DNA of 64,000 nucleotides, taken from contig NZ_JAULSI010000007.1 in NCBI RefSeq assembly GCF_030711405.1, forward strand, positions 88,772 to 152,771, in the 5' to 3' direction. Within the stretch, counting starts at the first letter, position 1, and each line of letters opens with the position of its first letter. Shown here piece by piece: positions 8,644 through 16,991 of the stretch. Both the position numbers and the translations under genes were made by a program. Under the pieces are notes generated by a model. That model was not told the DNA's origin, searched no databases, and worked only from the letters and a program-made list of their open reading frames with translations. The stretch comes from Massilia brevitalea. GTDB lineage: Bacteria > Pseudomonadota > Gammaproteobacteria > Burkholderiales > Burkholderiaceae_D.

Positions 8644-9801
8644 TCAAAGCCGCGCCAGGCGTTCCAAAGCCAGTGCAAGTGTATCGTCCTGCTTGGCAAA
8701 GCAGAAGCGCACGATGCCCGATTCCCGAGCCTGGCTATAGAAGGCCGAGACCGGAATCGCCGCCACCTTGCACTCGCTGGTGAGCCACTGCGCGAACTCG
8801 GCTTCCGGCAGATCGGAGATGGCGCTGTAGTCGACGCACTGGAAATAGGTGCCGTCGGCCGGCAGCAAACGCAGGCGGGTCCCGGCCAGGCCGGCGCGGA
8901 ACAGATCGCGCTTGCGCTGGTAGAAGGCCGGCAGTTCCAGGTAGGGCGCCGGGTTCGCCATGTAGCGCGCCAGGCCATGCTGCATCGGCGTGTTCACCGT
9001 GAACACGTTGTATTGGTGCAGCTTGCGGAACTCGGCGCTCAGCGGCGCCGGCGCGGCGAGATAGCCCACTTTCCAGCCGGTCACGTGGTAGGTCTTGCCG
9101 AAGCTCGACACTACGAAGGCGCGCTCGGCCAGCACGGGGTGGCTGGCCACCGAGGCGTGGCGCCCGCCGTCGTAGACCATGTGCTCGTAGACCTCGTCCG
9201 ACAGGATCAGGATATCGGTGCCGGCGACAATCTGCGCCAGGCGTTCGAGATCGGCGCTGCGCAGGATCGAGCCGGTCGGATTGTGTGGCGAATTGATGAC
9301 GATCAGCCGGGTGCGCGGCGTGACGGCGGCAGCCAGCTTGTCCCACGGCATGCTGTAGCCTTCCGTGCCGACTTCCATGCAGACCGGCACCGCCACGCCG
9401 CCGGCCAGGGCAATGGCCGGCGCGTAGCTGTCGTAGGCCGGTTCGATGACGATGGCTTCGTCGCCGGGATGCACGCAGCACAGGATGGCGGTCGTGAGCG
9501 CCTGGGTGGCGCCGGCGGTGACCGTGATCTCGGTCTGCGCGTCGTAGGCGCGGCCATACAGGCGCGCGATCTTGGCGGCAATGGCCTCGCGCAGGGCGGG
9601 TACGCCCGGCATCGGCGGATACTGGTTGTGGCCGGCGCGCATGGCCTCGTTCACGTGGTCGGGCAACAGCGGGTCGCAGCCGAAGTCGGGGAAGCCCTGG
9701 CCCAGGTTCACGGCGCCATGTTCGAGGGCGAGGGCCGACATGGTGGAGAAGATGGTGGCGCCGACGGCGGGCAGGCGCGACTGCAGTGCGGGAGTGCTCA
9801 T
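8644..9801 (-). CDS. PLP-dependent methionine aminotransferase (YbdL-like)
   Basis: A 385-residue fold-type I, class I/II aminotransferase. It opens SRLPAVGATIFSTMSALA and has EHGAVNLGQGFPDF, typical for the methionine aminotransferase / kynurenine aminotransferase group that transfers the amino group of methionine to 2-oxo acids, for example in methionine salvage. Visible cofactor motifs are NSPHNPTG (about 214-221), SDEVYEH (Asp/Tyr contacting PLP) and SFGKTYHVTGWKVGY with the Schiff-base Lys in SFGKT. It lies 38 nt downstream of the PIN-domain gene on the same strand and may be cotranscribed with it. Substrate preference cannot be settled from sequence alone. Confidence 0.9.
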   Translation of the reverse strand: MSTPALQSRLPAVGATIFSTMSALALEHGAVNLGQGFPDFGCDPLLPDHVNEAMRAGHNQYPPMPGVPALREAIAAKIARLYGRAYDAQTEITVTAGATQALTTAILCCVHPGDEAIVIEPAYDSYAPAIALAGGVAVPVCMEVGTEGYSMPWDKLAAAVTPRTRLIVINSPHNPTGSILRSADLERLAQIVAGTDILILSDEVYEHMVYDGGRHASVASHPVLAERAFVVSSFGKTYHVTGWKVGYLAAPAPLSAEFRKLHQYNVFTVNTPMQHGLARYMANPAPYLELPAFYQRKRDLFRAGLAGTRLRLLPADGTYFQCVDYSAISDLPEAEFAQWLTSECKVAAIPVSAFYSQARESGIVRFCFAKQDDTLALALERLARL

Positions 9802-9839
9802 GGTCTTCCGGAATGGTTGCGGGTTTGGCTACGAACTGC

Positions 9840-10295
9840 CTATTCTAGCTGGCTTGCGGCCTGCGCCTTGACCCAGGCTTCAGGCAGCATGATGCGGAAC
9901 ATGCCGGCCTGCTGGGTCTTGCGGCCGAGCTTCAGCAAGGCTTTGTCTTTCGTGACCAGGATGGCGGCGTTTGCGTCGCGCGCCAGCTCCAGGAATTTCT
10001 GGTCGTCGCGGTCGCTGCACACCGGCAGGCGGATCGGCTTGCTGTCCGGCGCCACCACGGCGATCAGGGCATCGAAGCGGGCGGCGGCCTGTTCGCGGCT
10101 GGCTTCATCGAGCGGCAGGTGGGGGTAGTGCAGCACGATCCGGTATTCGTCGCGGCAGTCGGCGCGCGTGACGGCCTGGACGGCGCCACGTTCGAGCGCC
10201 TCCAGCAGGCTGTCCCAGCGTTTGTCGCGAAAGACGAACAGATCCAGGCAGACATTGGTGTCGAGGACGATGGTTGGTGCGGAAGCGGGTATCAT
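9840..10295 (-). CDS. PIN-domain ribonuclease-like protein (putative toxin of PIN_3 type)
   Basis: A 151-residue PIN-fold protein with the acidic residues expected of an Mg-dependent RNase: VLDTNVCLDLF (Asp12), an Asp/Glu in RADCRDEYR (about 65), SDRDDQKFLELA (about 99) and VTKDKALL (about 120). Proteins of this kind (PF13470) are often labelled toxin components of toxin-antitoxin systems. No small antitoxin-like gene lies next to it: upstream is divergent yaaA, 44 nt away, and downstream is an aminotransferase. It may be a solitary PIN protein with a housekeeping role. Function is inferred from fold only. Confidence 0.75.
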   Translation of the reverse strand: MIPASAPTIVLDTNVCLDLFVFRDKRWDSLLEALERGAVQAVTRADCRDEYRIVLHYPHLPLDEASREQAAARFDALIAVVAPDSKPIRLPVCSDRDDQKFLELARDANAAILVTKDKALLKLGRKTQQAGMFRIMLPEAWVKAQAASQLE

Positions 10296-10339
10296 ATAGG
10301 AAATATTAATTGCTTTTGCGTTTGCGCTGTTAGGTTTCT

Positions 10340-11110
10340 ATGCTGCTTGTCATTTCGCCCGCCAAATCCCTCGACCTCGATACCCCGACTCCCACCCGGG
10401 AGCACACGCTCCCCGCTTTCATCGACCGCGCCAGTCAATTGATTGGCGTACTGCGCGATTTGTCGCCCGGCCAGGTGGGCGATCTGATGCACATCTCCGA
10501 CGCCCTCTCGGCGCTGAACGTGGCGCGCTACGCCAGCTGGACCGCGGACCACGCCGACGGCCACCAGGCCGTGATGGCCTTCGACGGCGACGTCTACGCC
10601 GGGCTCGACGCGCGCAGTCTGCCGCTCGACGCCATCGATTTCGCCCAGCGCCACCTGCGCATCCTGTCGGGTCTTTACGGTCTGCTGCGTCCGCTCGACC
10701 TGATGCATCCCTACCGGCTGGAGATGGGAACGAAGCTGGCGAACCCGGGCGGAAAGGATTTGTACACCTTCTGGGGCGAGACCATTACCCGCGCCCTGAA
10801 TGCCGAGCTCGAGAAAACGGGATCGACGGCGCTGGTCAACCTGGCCTCGGAAGAGTACTTCAAGTCGGTCAAGCCGAAGCTGCTTGCGGCGCCGGTCGTC
10901 ACGCCGGTGTTCGAGGACTGGAAGAACGGGAGGTACAAGATCATTTCCTTCTACGCCAAGCGGGCGCGCGGGCTGATGGCGCGCTATGCGATCGAGAACG
11001 GGGTCAATGATCCGGAGGCGTTGAAGGCGTTCGATGTGGATGGGTATGCATTTGTACCCGAAGAATCGAAAGAGCGGACCTGGGTGTTCCGGCGCAAAAT
11101 GGACGCCTGA
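10340..11110 (+). CDS. yaaA: Peroxide stress protein YaaA (UPF0246)
   Basis: A 256-residue cytoplasmic protein that starts [12 protein letters not shown], the signature opening of the YaaA family, and contains [31 protein letters not shown] and [15 protein letters not shown], all conserved blocks of this family. YaaA binds DNA and lowers free iron after hydrogen-peroxide stress in E. coli. The length is that of full family members. It is divergent from the PIN gene with an AT-rich 44-nt gap that must hold both promoters. A palindromic REP-like repeat follows 21 nt after its stop. Confidence 0.93.
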   Translation: MLLVISPAKSLDLDTPTPTREHTLPAFIDRASQLIGVLRDLSPGQVGDLMHISDALSALNVARYASWTADHADGHQAVMAFDGDVYAGLDARSLPLDAIDFAQRHLRILSGLYGLLRPLDLMHPYRLEMGTKLANPGGKDLYTFWGETITRALNAELEKTGSTALVNLASEEYFKSVKPKLLAAPVVTPVFEDWKNGRYKIISFYAKRARGLMARYAIENGVNDPEALKAFDVDGYAFVPEESKERTWVFRRKMDA

Positions 11111-11131
11111 TCGCGGCTAGCGGCCCCAACC

Positions 11132-11160
11132 GTAAGGTGGGCACCCCGTGCCCACCCTAC
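11132..11160. repeat. REP-like palindrome, copy 1
   Basis: A nearly perfect palindrome, GTAAGGTGGGCAC-CCC-GTGCCCACCCTAC, between yaaA and the end of convergent bamD. It shares the core GGTGGGCAC..GTGCCCAC with the other intergenic copies in the window and can form a hairpin at the 3' end of both genes. From 11161 to 11269 I see no gene. Confidence 0.75.
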
Positions 11161-11269
11161 GGATCGTGGCTGGGCGATACGTCAACGATGTTCCGCGAAC
11201 ACGGCCGATGCCACCACCACCCGGCCGTGGCCGCATCCCAACGATGTTCACATCACCGCGCAGCGGTGA

Positions 11270-12112
11270 TTATTTTGCCACCACATCCTTCGGCGCCGGC
11301 TTCGGACCCGACTTCGACCAGAACTTCCACCATGGCGCATCGCCGCTGGCGTTCGGGTTGATGAAGCGGCTGTTCGGGTAGTTGCGCAGCAGCACGCGCT
11401 GGGTGTCGTCGCGCAGGTCGAACATGCCGAGCTTGTCGTAGGAGCGGCTCATGATGAACAGCGCTTCCTCGCGCGACGGCGATTCGCTGTAGTCGCTGAC
11501 CGCACTCTGCGCGCGGTTCAGGGACGCCATGTAGGCGCCGCGGCGGAAGTAGTAGTTCGCCACGTGCACTTCGTACTGGGCCATCGCGTTGATCAGGTAG
11601 TTCAGGCGCGCGACCGCGTCCGGCACGTACTTGCTGTTCGGGTAGCGGTCGACCAGCGCCTTGAACGCGGCAAAGGCCTCGCGCGTCGCACGCGGGTCGC
11701 GTTCCGACGGGTCCTGCGACCAGATCACGCTCAGGAAGCCGATCTGGTCGTTGAAATTGATGAGGCCGCGCAGGTAGTACATGTAGTCGACCTGCGCATG
11801 GTTCGGGTGCAGCTTGATGAAGCGCTCGACCGCAGCCAGCGCCTCGGCCTGGTCCTTCGCCTTGTAGTGGGCGTAGGCAATTTCCATCTGCGCTTGCGTG
11901 GCGTAAGTGCCGAACGGATAGTTCGATTCCAGGCGCTGGAACAGTGTAATCGCCGCTTCGTACTGGCCGGCGCTCATCTCTTCGCGTGCCTCAGCGTATA
12001 ATTTCTCCGCTGACCACTTCTTGGTCTCGTCGGTTTTCGACGGCAACATGCCGCAACCGGACAGGGCCAGCAAGGCACTCGTAGCAACCACCACCAACAA
12101 TTTTTTTTGCAT
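11270..12112 (-). CDS. bamD: Outer membrane assembly lipoprotein BamD (ComL)
   Basis: A 280-residue lipoprotein of the BAM complex, which folds beta-barrel proteins into the outer membrane. The signal peptide ends in LALSGC (Cys20 lipidated). The mature part has TPR-like repeats: LYAEAREEMSAGQYEAAITLF, YPFGTYATQAQMEIAYAHYK and SKYVPDAVARLNYLINAMA. The start at 12112 (MQKKLLVVV, in a run of eight A) is chosen because the frame upstream encodes no signal peptide and runs under the divergent rluD leader. It is essential in related bacteria. The final residues (PWWKFWSKSG) are Trp-rich, as in other betaproteobacterial copies. Confidence 0.93.
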   Translation of the reverse strand: MQKKLLVVVATSALLALSGCGMLPSKTDETKKWSAEKLYAEAREEMSAGQYEAAITLFQRLESNYPFGTYATQAQMEIAYAHYKAKDQAEALAAVERFIKLHPNHAQVDYMYYLRGLINFNDQIGFLSVIWSQDPSERDPRATREAFAAFKALVDRYPNSKYVPDAVARLNYLINAMAQYEVHVANYYFRRGAYMASLNRAQSAVSDYSESPSREEALFIMSRSYDKLGMFDLRDDTQRVLLRNYPNSRFINPNASGDAPWWKFWSKSGPKPAPKDVVAK

Positions 12113-12176
12113 AGCTTTTTGCAGAAAAGTTTTACCTAGATTCAACGAACGGCTGATTATAGCCGATGGGACTGAC

Positions 12177-13211
12177 GTGATATTAACTCCTGCGCCGAAT
12201 TCGGCGGAATTGCCCCTGGACCCCGAGTTCGACGACGACATCGTTGCCGAGTTCCCTCCTGCGACCGGCATCGACCTCTCTCCAATCACCCTGCACCTGG
12301 ACGCCGACGCCTGCGGCCAGCGCCTCGACAAGGTCGTCGCCGCGCTGGTGCCGCAGTTCTCGCGCAGCCGCCTGCAGCTGTGGTTCGAGGGCGGCCACGT
12401 GCTGGTCGACGGCAAGCCCGCACGCGGCAAGAACACTGCCTACGGCGACGAAACCGTGCTCGTCGAGCCGCAGCCGGCGCCCGAGGACACCGCCTTCGCA
12501 CCCGAAGAAATCGCCCTGAACATCGTCCATGAAGACGAGCACATCATGGTGATCAACAAGCCGGCCGGCCTGGTCGTGCATCCGGGCGCCGGCAACTGGT
12601 CGGGCACGCTCTTGAATGGTTTGCTGGACCACGCGCCGCAGCTGGCCTCGGTGCCGCGCGCCGGCATCGTGCACCGCCTCGACAAGGATACCAGCGGTTT
12701 GATGGTTGTCGGCAAGACCCTTGCCGCCCAGACCGACCTGGTGCGCCAGCTGCAGGCACGCACCGTGAAGCGCGAATACTTTGCGCTGGTGTGGGGCACG
12801 CCGAACCTGTCGGGCACCATCGATGCGCCGATGGGCCGCCATCCGAAGGACCGCGTCAAGATGGCGGTCTCGACCGGCATGGGCGCCAAGCCGGCGATCA
12901 CCCATTACGAGCGCGTGGCCGAGGGCATGCTGGACCGCCGTCCGGTCAGCCTGGTGCGCTGCTCGCTGGAAACTGGCCGCACCCACCAGATCCGCGTGCA
13001 CATGCTGTCGATCGGCTATGGCCTGGTTGGCGATTCGGTGTACGGCAAGACCCACCTGAGCCCGGTGTTCCACCGCCAGGCCCTGCAGGCGCGCCGCCTT
13101 GGCCTGACGCACCCGGCCACCGGCGAGCATTGCGAATGGATCGTGCCGCTGGCCGCCGACTTTGCCGAGCTGATCGCCAAGGCCGGCATCGACGAGCCGC
13201 CAAGCGCATGA
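12177..13211 (+). CDS. rluD: 23S rRNA pseudouridine synthase RluD
   Basis: A 344-residue RNA-modifying enzyme making pseudouridines 1911, 1915 and 1917 in 23S rRNA helix 69. An S4 RNA-binding domain spans about residues 44-95 (CGQRLDKVVAALVPQFSRSR), followed by the RluA-type catalytic domain with VINKPAGLVVHPG and HRLDKDTSGLMVV, whose Asp169 is the expected catalytic residue, then LETGRTHQIRVHM. The GTG at 12177 is preferred: the open frame reaches back to 12021 but that part overlaps the start of divergent bamD and encodes nothing family-like. It overlaps pgeF by 4 nt (ATGA). rluD-pgeF next to bamD is a common proteobacterial arrangement. Confidence 0.93.
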   Translation: MILTPAPNSAELPLDPEFDDDIVAEFPPATGIDLSPITLHLDADACGQRLDKVVAALVPQFSRSRLQLWFEGGHVLVDGKPARGKNTAYGDETVLVEPQPAPEDTAFAPEEIALNIVHEDEHIMVINKPAGLVVHPGAGNWSGTLLNGLLDHAPQLASVPRAGIVHRLDKDTSGLMVVGKTLAAQTDLVRQLQARTVKREYFALVWGTPNLSGTIDAPMGRHPKDRVKMAVSTGMGAKPAITHYERVAEGMLDRRPVSLVRCSLETGRTHQIRVHMLSIGYGLVGDSVYGKTHLSPVFHRQALQARRLGLTHPATGEHCEWIVPLAADFAELIAKAGIDEPPSA

Positions 13212-13987
13212 TGGACCCGGCCAGCCTGATCGTTCCGGAGTGGCCGGATGCGCCGCCGAATATCGGCGCGCTGGCCACCACGCGCGCAGGAGGCGTGTCG
13301 CAGGGCCCGTACGACGACGGCCTCGGCGGCGGCGGGCTGAACCTGGGCCTGCACGTGAACGACGACCCGCAGGCCGTGGCCGACAACCGCGCGCGCCTGC
13401 AAGCCTGGCTGCCGGGGCGGCCGGCCTGGATTGCGCAGGTGCACGGCAACGGCGTGGTCGATGCGGCGACGGTCGGGCCGGAGCAGCCGGTACGTACAGG
13501 TGATGCCAGCATCGCCGTGCAGCCGGGCGTGGTGTGCGCCATCCTCACCGCCGACTGCCTGCCGGTACTGTTTGCCGACCGCGGCGGCAAGGTGGTGGGG
13601 GCGGCGCATGCCGGCTGGCGCGGCCTGGCCGGGGGCGTGCTGGGCGCAACCCTGAAGGCGATGCGCGCGGCCGGGGCCGGGGAGATCACCGCCTGGATGG
13701 GCCCGGCAATCGGCCCGCTGGCCTTCGAGGTGGGACAGGACGTGTTCGACAGTTTTGCCGCGGCGCTGCCGGGCGTGGACATCGGCTTTGCCTTCCGCCG
13801 CCAGCCCGAACTCGGCGGCAAGTACCTGGCGGATATCTTTGCGCTGGCGCGCCTGATGCTGGAGCGCGATGGGGTCATCAGCATTGCCGGCGGCATCCAT
13901 TGCACCGCTACCGAACGCGACCGTTTTTATTCGTACCGCCGCGATGGCGTGACGGGGCGCCAGGCGAGTTTGATCTGGCTCAAGTGA
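13208..13987 (+). CDS. pgeF: Peptidoglycan editing factor PgeF (laccase-domain, YfiH)
   Basis: A 259-residue cytoplasmic protein of the multicopper-polyphenol-oxidase-like YfiH/PgeF family, which removes wrongly incorporated residues such as L-Ser from peptidoglycan precursors. Metal-ligand motifs are present: QVHGNGV, LTADCLPVLF, GAAHAGWRGLAGG, and the C-terminal GGIHCTATERDRFYSYRRDG. The first of two adjacent ATG codons (13208) overlaps the rluD stop, so the two are translationally coupled. A substrate-binding mid-part (WMGPAIGPLAFEVGQDVFDSF) is complete; the length is normal. Confidence 0.92.
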   Translation: MMDPASLIVPEWPDAPPNIGALATTRAGGVSQGPYDDGLGGGGLNLGLHVNDDPQAVADNRARLQAWLPGRPAWIAQVHGNGVVDAATVGPEQPVRTGDASIAVQPGVVCAILTADCLPVLFADRGGKVVGAAHAGWRGLAGGVLGATLKAMRAAGAGEITAWMGPAIGPLAFEVGQDVFDSFAAALPGVDIGFAFRRQPELGGKYLADIFALARLMLERDGVISIAGGIHCTATERDRFYSYRRDGVTGRQASLIWLK

Positions 13988-14013
13988 GGCTGGTCGGCGT
14001 CGCCAATACTTGG

Positions 14014-14370
14014 TCAGTCGCCGCCGCCTCCACCGCCTCCACCGCCTCCATCGCCACCGCCGCAGTCACTGCCGCCACCGCTATCCGCACTGCCGCAATC
14101 GGCACTGTCGGACGAGTGGATGAAGAAACCCTGGCTTGCCAACGGCAGGCTGGCGTCGGCGCCGTCGGGCGCTGCTCTTGAGCTTGCATTTCCGTAAGTC
14201 GATGCGTGGGCGCGACGCTGACGCCGCTTTCCCGCCCCGGCGATATAAAAAAGTATAGACAGGGGCAACACGCAATAGCCGAAAAAAGTCATAATTCCGG
14301 CGATCACCGAGGTTTCGGTTGCCGCCATCAGGATGACGACATACGTCCAGCCGACAGCAACGATCCACAT
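14014..14370 (-). CDS. Small membrane protein with poly-Gly tail, unknown function
   Basis: A 118-residue protein. Two membrane segments are visible (about residues 2-20, WIVAVGWTYVVILMAAT, and 22-45, VIAGIMTFFGYCVLPLSILFYI), then a basic turn (GKRRQRRAHAST) and a Ser/Asp/Gly-rich tail ending in about ten consecutive glycines. The membrane part resembles a short conserved hypothetical protein of Burkholderiales; the Gly tail is encoded by a CCG/CCT/CCA trinucleotide repeat at 14015-14075 and looks like a repeat expansion. It is divergent from phaC, 46 nt away. No function can be assigned. Confidence 0.65.
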   Translation of the reverse strand: MWIVAVGWTYVVILMAATETSVIAGIMTFFGYCVLPLSILFYIAGAGKRRQRRAHASTYGNASSRAAPDGADASLPLASQGFFIHSSDSADCGSADSGGGSDCGGGDGGGGGGGGGGD

Positions 14371-14416
14371 GCGTTATTCTCCAGTTGAACACCGATTCTA
14401 AACAACGGACGCCGAC

Positions 14417-16183
14417 ATGAACATGCCCGACCCTCACGCTTTTGCCGCTTCCTGGATGAACCAGCTGACCGATCCGTCGGCCTGGCAAGGGTGGCTCAAG
14501 ATGCCGGCCGTGAATGGCGCCCCCGCCAACCCGCTGAGCGGCGCCGCGCTGGGCGCGAACCCGCTGGCCGGCATCCTGAAGGACTTTCAGGTTAGCATCG
14601 CGCCGGCCCGCCTGGAATCCCTGCGCAAGGAGTATTTGCAGAAAGTCGGCAAACTCTGGCAAGAGACGATGCTCGGCAAGACGCCCGAACTGCACGACCG
14701 CCGCTTCTCGGCCTCGGAATGGACAGCGAACCCGTTCTCGGCCTTCTCTGCCGCGTCCTACCTGCTGAACGCCGAGTTCATGCTGGCACTGGCCGACGCC
14801 GTCGAGGCGCCGCCGCGCGAGCATCAAAAAATCCGCTTCGCCGTGCAGCAGATGGTCGACGCCATGTCGCCGGCCAACTTCCTGGCGACGAACCCGGAAG
14901 CGCAAAAGAAGATGCTCGACACCAAGGGCGAAAGCCTGAACCAGGGTCTCCAGAACATGCTGGCCGACATGCAGAAGGGCCGCATCTCGCAATCCGACGA
15001 GTCGGCCTTCGAGGTCGGCAAGAACGTGGCCACCACGCCGGGCCAGGTGGTCTACGAGAACGAACTGTTCCAGCTGATCCAGTACAGCCCGGCCACGCCG
15101 ACGGTGCGCGCAGTGCCGCTCTTGATGATCCCGCCCTGCATCAACAAGTTCTACATCCTCGATCTGCAGCCGGAAAACTCGGTCGTGCGCTACGCCGTGG
15201 AGCAGGGCAATACCGTGTTCATGGTGTCCTGGCGTAACCCGGACAAATCCATGGGCGCGCTGGGCTGGGACGACTACGTCGAGCGCGGCGCCATCGAAGC
15301 GATCGACGTGGTGCGCGACATCACCGGCCAGCCCAGGACCCATGTGTTCGGCTTCTGCGTCGGCGGCACGATTGCCGCCACGGCCTTGTCGGTGCTGGCG
15401 GCGCGCGGCCAGCAGCCGGCGGCCAGCCTCAGCCTGCTCACCACGCTGCTCGATTTCGACGACACCGGCGTGCTGGAAGTCTTTGTCGACGAAACGCAAG
15501 TGGCGCTGCGCGAGCAGAACCTGGCCAAGGGCGGCATCATGCCGGGCCGCGACCTGGCGACCACCTTCTCGGCCCTGCGTCCGAACGACCTGGTGTGGAA
15601 CTATGTGCAGCAGAACTACTTGAAGGGCAAGACCCCGCCGGCTTTCGATCTGCTGTACTGGAACGCCGACAGCACCAACCTGCCGGGACCGATGTTCTGC
15701 TGGTACCTGCGCAACACCTACCTCGAAAACAAGCTCAAGCGACCGGGGGAGCTGACCGTGTGCGGCGAACAGCTCGACCTCGGCCGCATCGACGCCCCGG
15801 TATTCATCTACGGCTCGAAGGAAGACCACATCGTGCCCTGGAGCGCCGCCTTTGCCTCGATGAACCTGCTGAACCCGAAGAAGGCCAAGGCGAACCGCTT
15901 CGTACTGGGGGCGTCGGGCCACATCGCCGGGGTCATCAATCCGGCGTCGAAGGGCAAGCGCAGCTATTGGATCAATGAAAAAAATGGCAAGACCCGCCCG
16001 CGCACGCCGCAGGACTGGTTTGCCGGCGCGGTCGAGCACAAGGGCAGCTGGTGGCCGGAATGGGCGCGCTTCCTGCAGGAAAACGGCGGAGCGGAAGTGC
16101 CGGCGCCGAGCCAGGCCGGCAACGAGCAGTACCTGCCGTCCGAGCCGGCGCCGGGGCGTTACGTCAAGGTCCGTGCAGACTAA
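14417..16183 (+). CDS. phaC: Class I poly(3-hydroxyalkanoate) synthase PhaC
   Basis: A 588-residue granule-bound enzyme that polymerises (R)-3-hydroxyacyl-CoA to storage polyester. The N-terminal PhaC_N domain (about 80-260) precedes an alpha/beta-hydrolase domain with the lipase-like box GFCVGG (nucleophile Cys314), Asp470 in YGSKEDHIVPW and His502 in GASGHIAGVINP, completing the triad. Other conserved blocks are PPCINKFYILDLQPENS and SWRNPD. Length fits class I enzymes. phaR follows 200 nt downstream. No phaA or phaB gene is adjacent, so monomer supply is encoded elsewhere. Confidence 0.96.
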   Translation: MNMPDPHAFAASWMNQLTDPSAWQGWLKMPAVNGAPANPLSGAALGANPLAGILKDFQVSIAPARLESLRKEYLQKVGKLWQETMLGKTPELHDRRFSASEWTANPFSAFSAASYLLNAEFMLALADAVEAPPREHQKIRFAVQQMVDAMSPANFLATNPEAQKKMLDTKGESLNQGLQNMLADMQKGRISQSDESAFEVGKNVATTPGQVVYENELFQLIQYSPATPTVRAVPLLMIPPCINKFYILDLQPENSVVRYAVEQGNTVFMVSWRNPDKSMGALGWDDYVERGAIEAIDVVRDITGQPRTHVFGFCVGGTIAATALSVLAARGQQPAASLSLLTTLLDFDDTGVLEVFVDETQVALREQNLAKGGIMPGRDLATTFSALRPNDLVWNYVQQNYLKGKTPPAFDLLYWNADSTNLPGPMFCWYLRNTYLENKLKRPGELTVCGEQLDLGRIDAPVFIYGSKEDHIVPWSAAFASMNLLNPKKAKANRFVLGASGHIAGVINPASKGKRSYWINEKNGKTRPRTPQDWFAGAVEHKGSWWPEWARFLQENGGAEVPAPSQAGNEQYLPSEPAPGRYVKVRAD

Positions 16184-16382
16184 GCACATACTGATGAGCG
16201 TGCAGGTATTGCTTAGAAATAAATTGGGTGGTAAAACCATTAATTGCTGCACCTGCACCAGCGATGTCACATTGCTGGTCCTGTAGAGCAATTCGGAGAC
16301 AGCAGGAACCGGTGCATACCGGCTGTATGGTCATCATTCAAAAGCGCGGCCGACGAAGCCTGCGCAACACATGGAACTTGAG
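16184..16382 (+). promoter_or_regulatory. phaC-phaR intergenic region with TGC-rich inverted repeat
   Basis: The 199-nt gap holds TGCAGGT (16201-16207) and its inverse ACCTGCA (16251-16257), the latter inside TTGCTGCACCTGCACCAGC. PhaR regulators bind TGC-rich, often CTGC..GCAG-like sites and repress their own gene, so this may be an autoregulatory site. The link to PhaR is inference; no clear promoter hexamers are seen. Confidence 0.3.
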
Positions 16383-16943
16383 ATGAGTAGTGCAAAAAAC
16401 AGTACTGAACGCCTGATCAAGAAATACCCGAACCGTCGACTGTACGACACCCAGACCAGCTCCTACATCACCCTCACGGACGTGAAGCAGCTGGTGCTCG
16501 ATGCCGACGAGTTCACCGTGGTCGACGCCAAGTCGAGCGAGGACCTGACGCGCAGCATCCTGCTGCAGATCATCCTCGAAGAGGAAGCAAACGGCGTGCC
16601 GATGTTCTCGAGCTCGGTGCTGGCCCAGATCATCCGCTACTACGGCCACGCGATGCAGGGCATGATGGGCTCCTACCTGGAAAAGAACGTCCAGGCGTTC
16701 ACCGACATCCAGAACAAGTTCACCAGCAACGCCGCCGGCGCGATGGAGGGCAAGCCCTTCAGCCCGGAAATGTGGACCCAGTTCATGAACGTCCAGGGCC
16801 CGATGATGCAGGGCATGATGAACAACTACATCGACCAGAGCAAGAACCTGTTCGTGCAGATGCAGGAGCAGATGCAGAACCAGAGCAAGGCCCTGTTCAG
16901 CGCCTTCCCGTTCCCGCCGGTGCCGCCGACGGACAAGAAATAA
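16383..16943 (+). CDS. phaR: PHA synthesis repressor PhaR
   Basis: A 186-residue regulator that binds DNA and polyhydroxyalkanoate granules and controls phasin genes. The N-terminal PHB/PHA accumulation regulator DNA-binding domain is clear (LIKKYPNRRLYDTQTSSYIT, about 10-70), followed by two PHB_acc segments (SSSVLAQIIRYYGHAMQGMM, about 75-115) and a Met/Gln-rich C-terminus (MMNNYIDQSKNLFVQMQEQM). The ATG at 16383 has a GAG upstream and gives the usual N-terminus; an in-frame ATG at 16371 adds only MELE. It follows phaC, as in many beta-proteobacteria. Confidence 0.93.
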   Translation: MSSAKNSTERLIKKYPNRRLYDTQTSSYITLTDVKQLVLDADEFTVVDAKSSEDLTRSILLQIILEEEANGVPMFSSSVLAQIIRYYGHAMQGMMGSYLEKNVQAFTDIQNKFTSNAAGAMEGKPFSPEMWTQFMNVQGPMMQGMMNNYIDQSKNLFVQMQEQMQNQSKALFSAFPFPPVPPTDKK

Positions 16944-16991
16944 GCCTCGTTTCCCGCCAGGCCCGGGCAGGCGCGCTTCTCCTGGCGCCTG

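Noticed and set aside
14014..14080. Tandem repeat as a phase-variable promoter
   Set aside because: It is inside the end of a short coding region and in steps of three, so it only changes Gly number.
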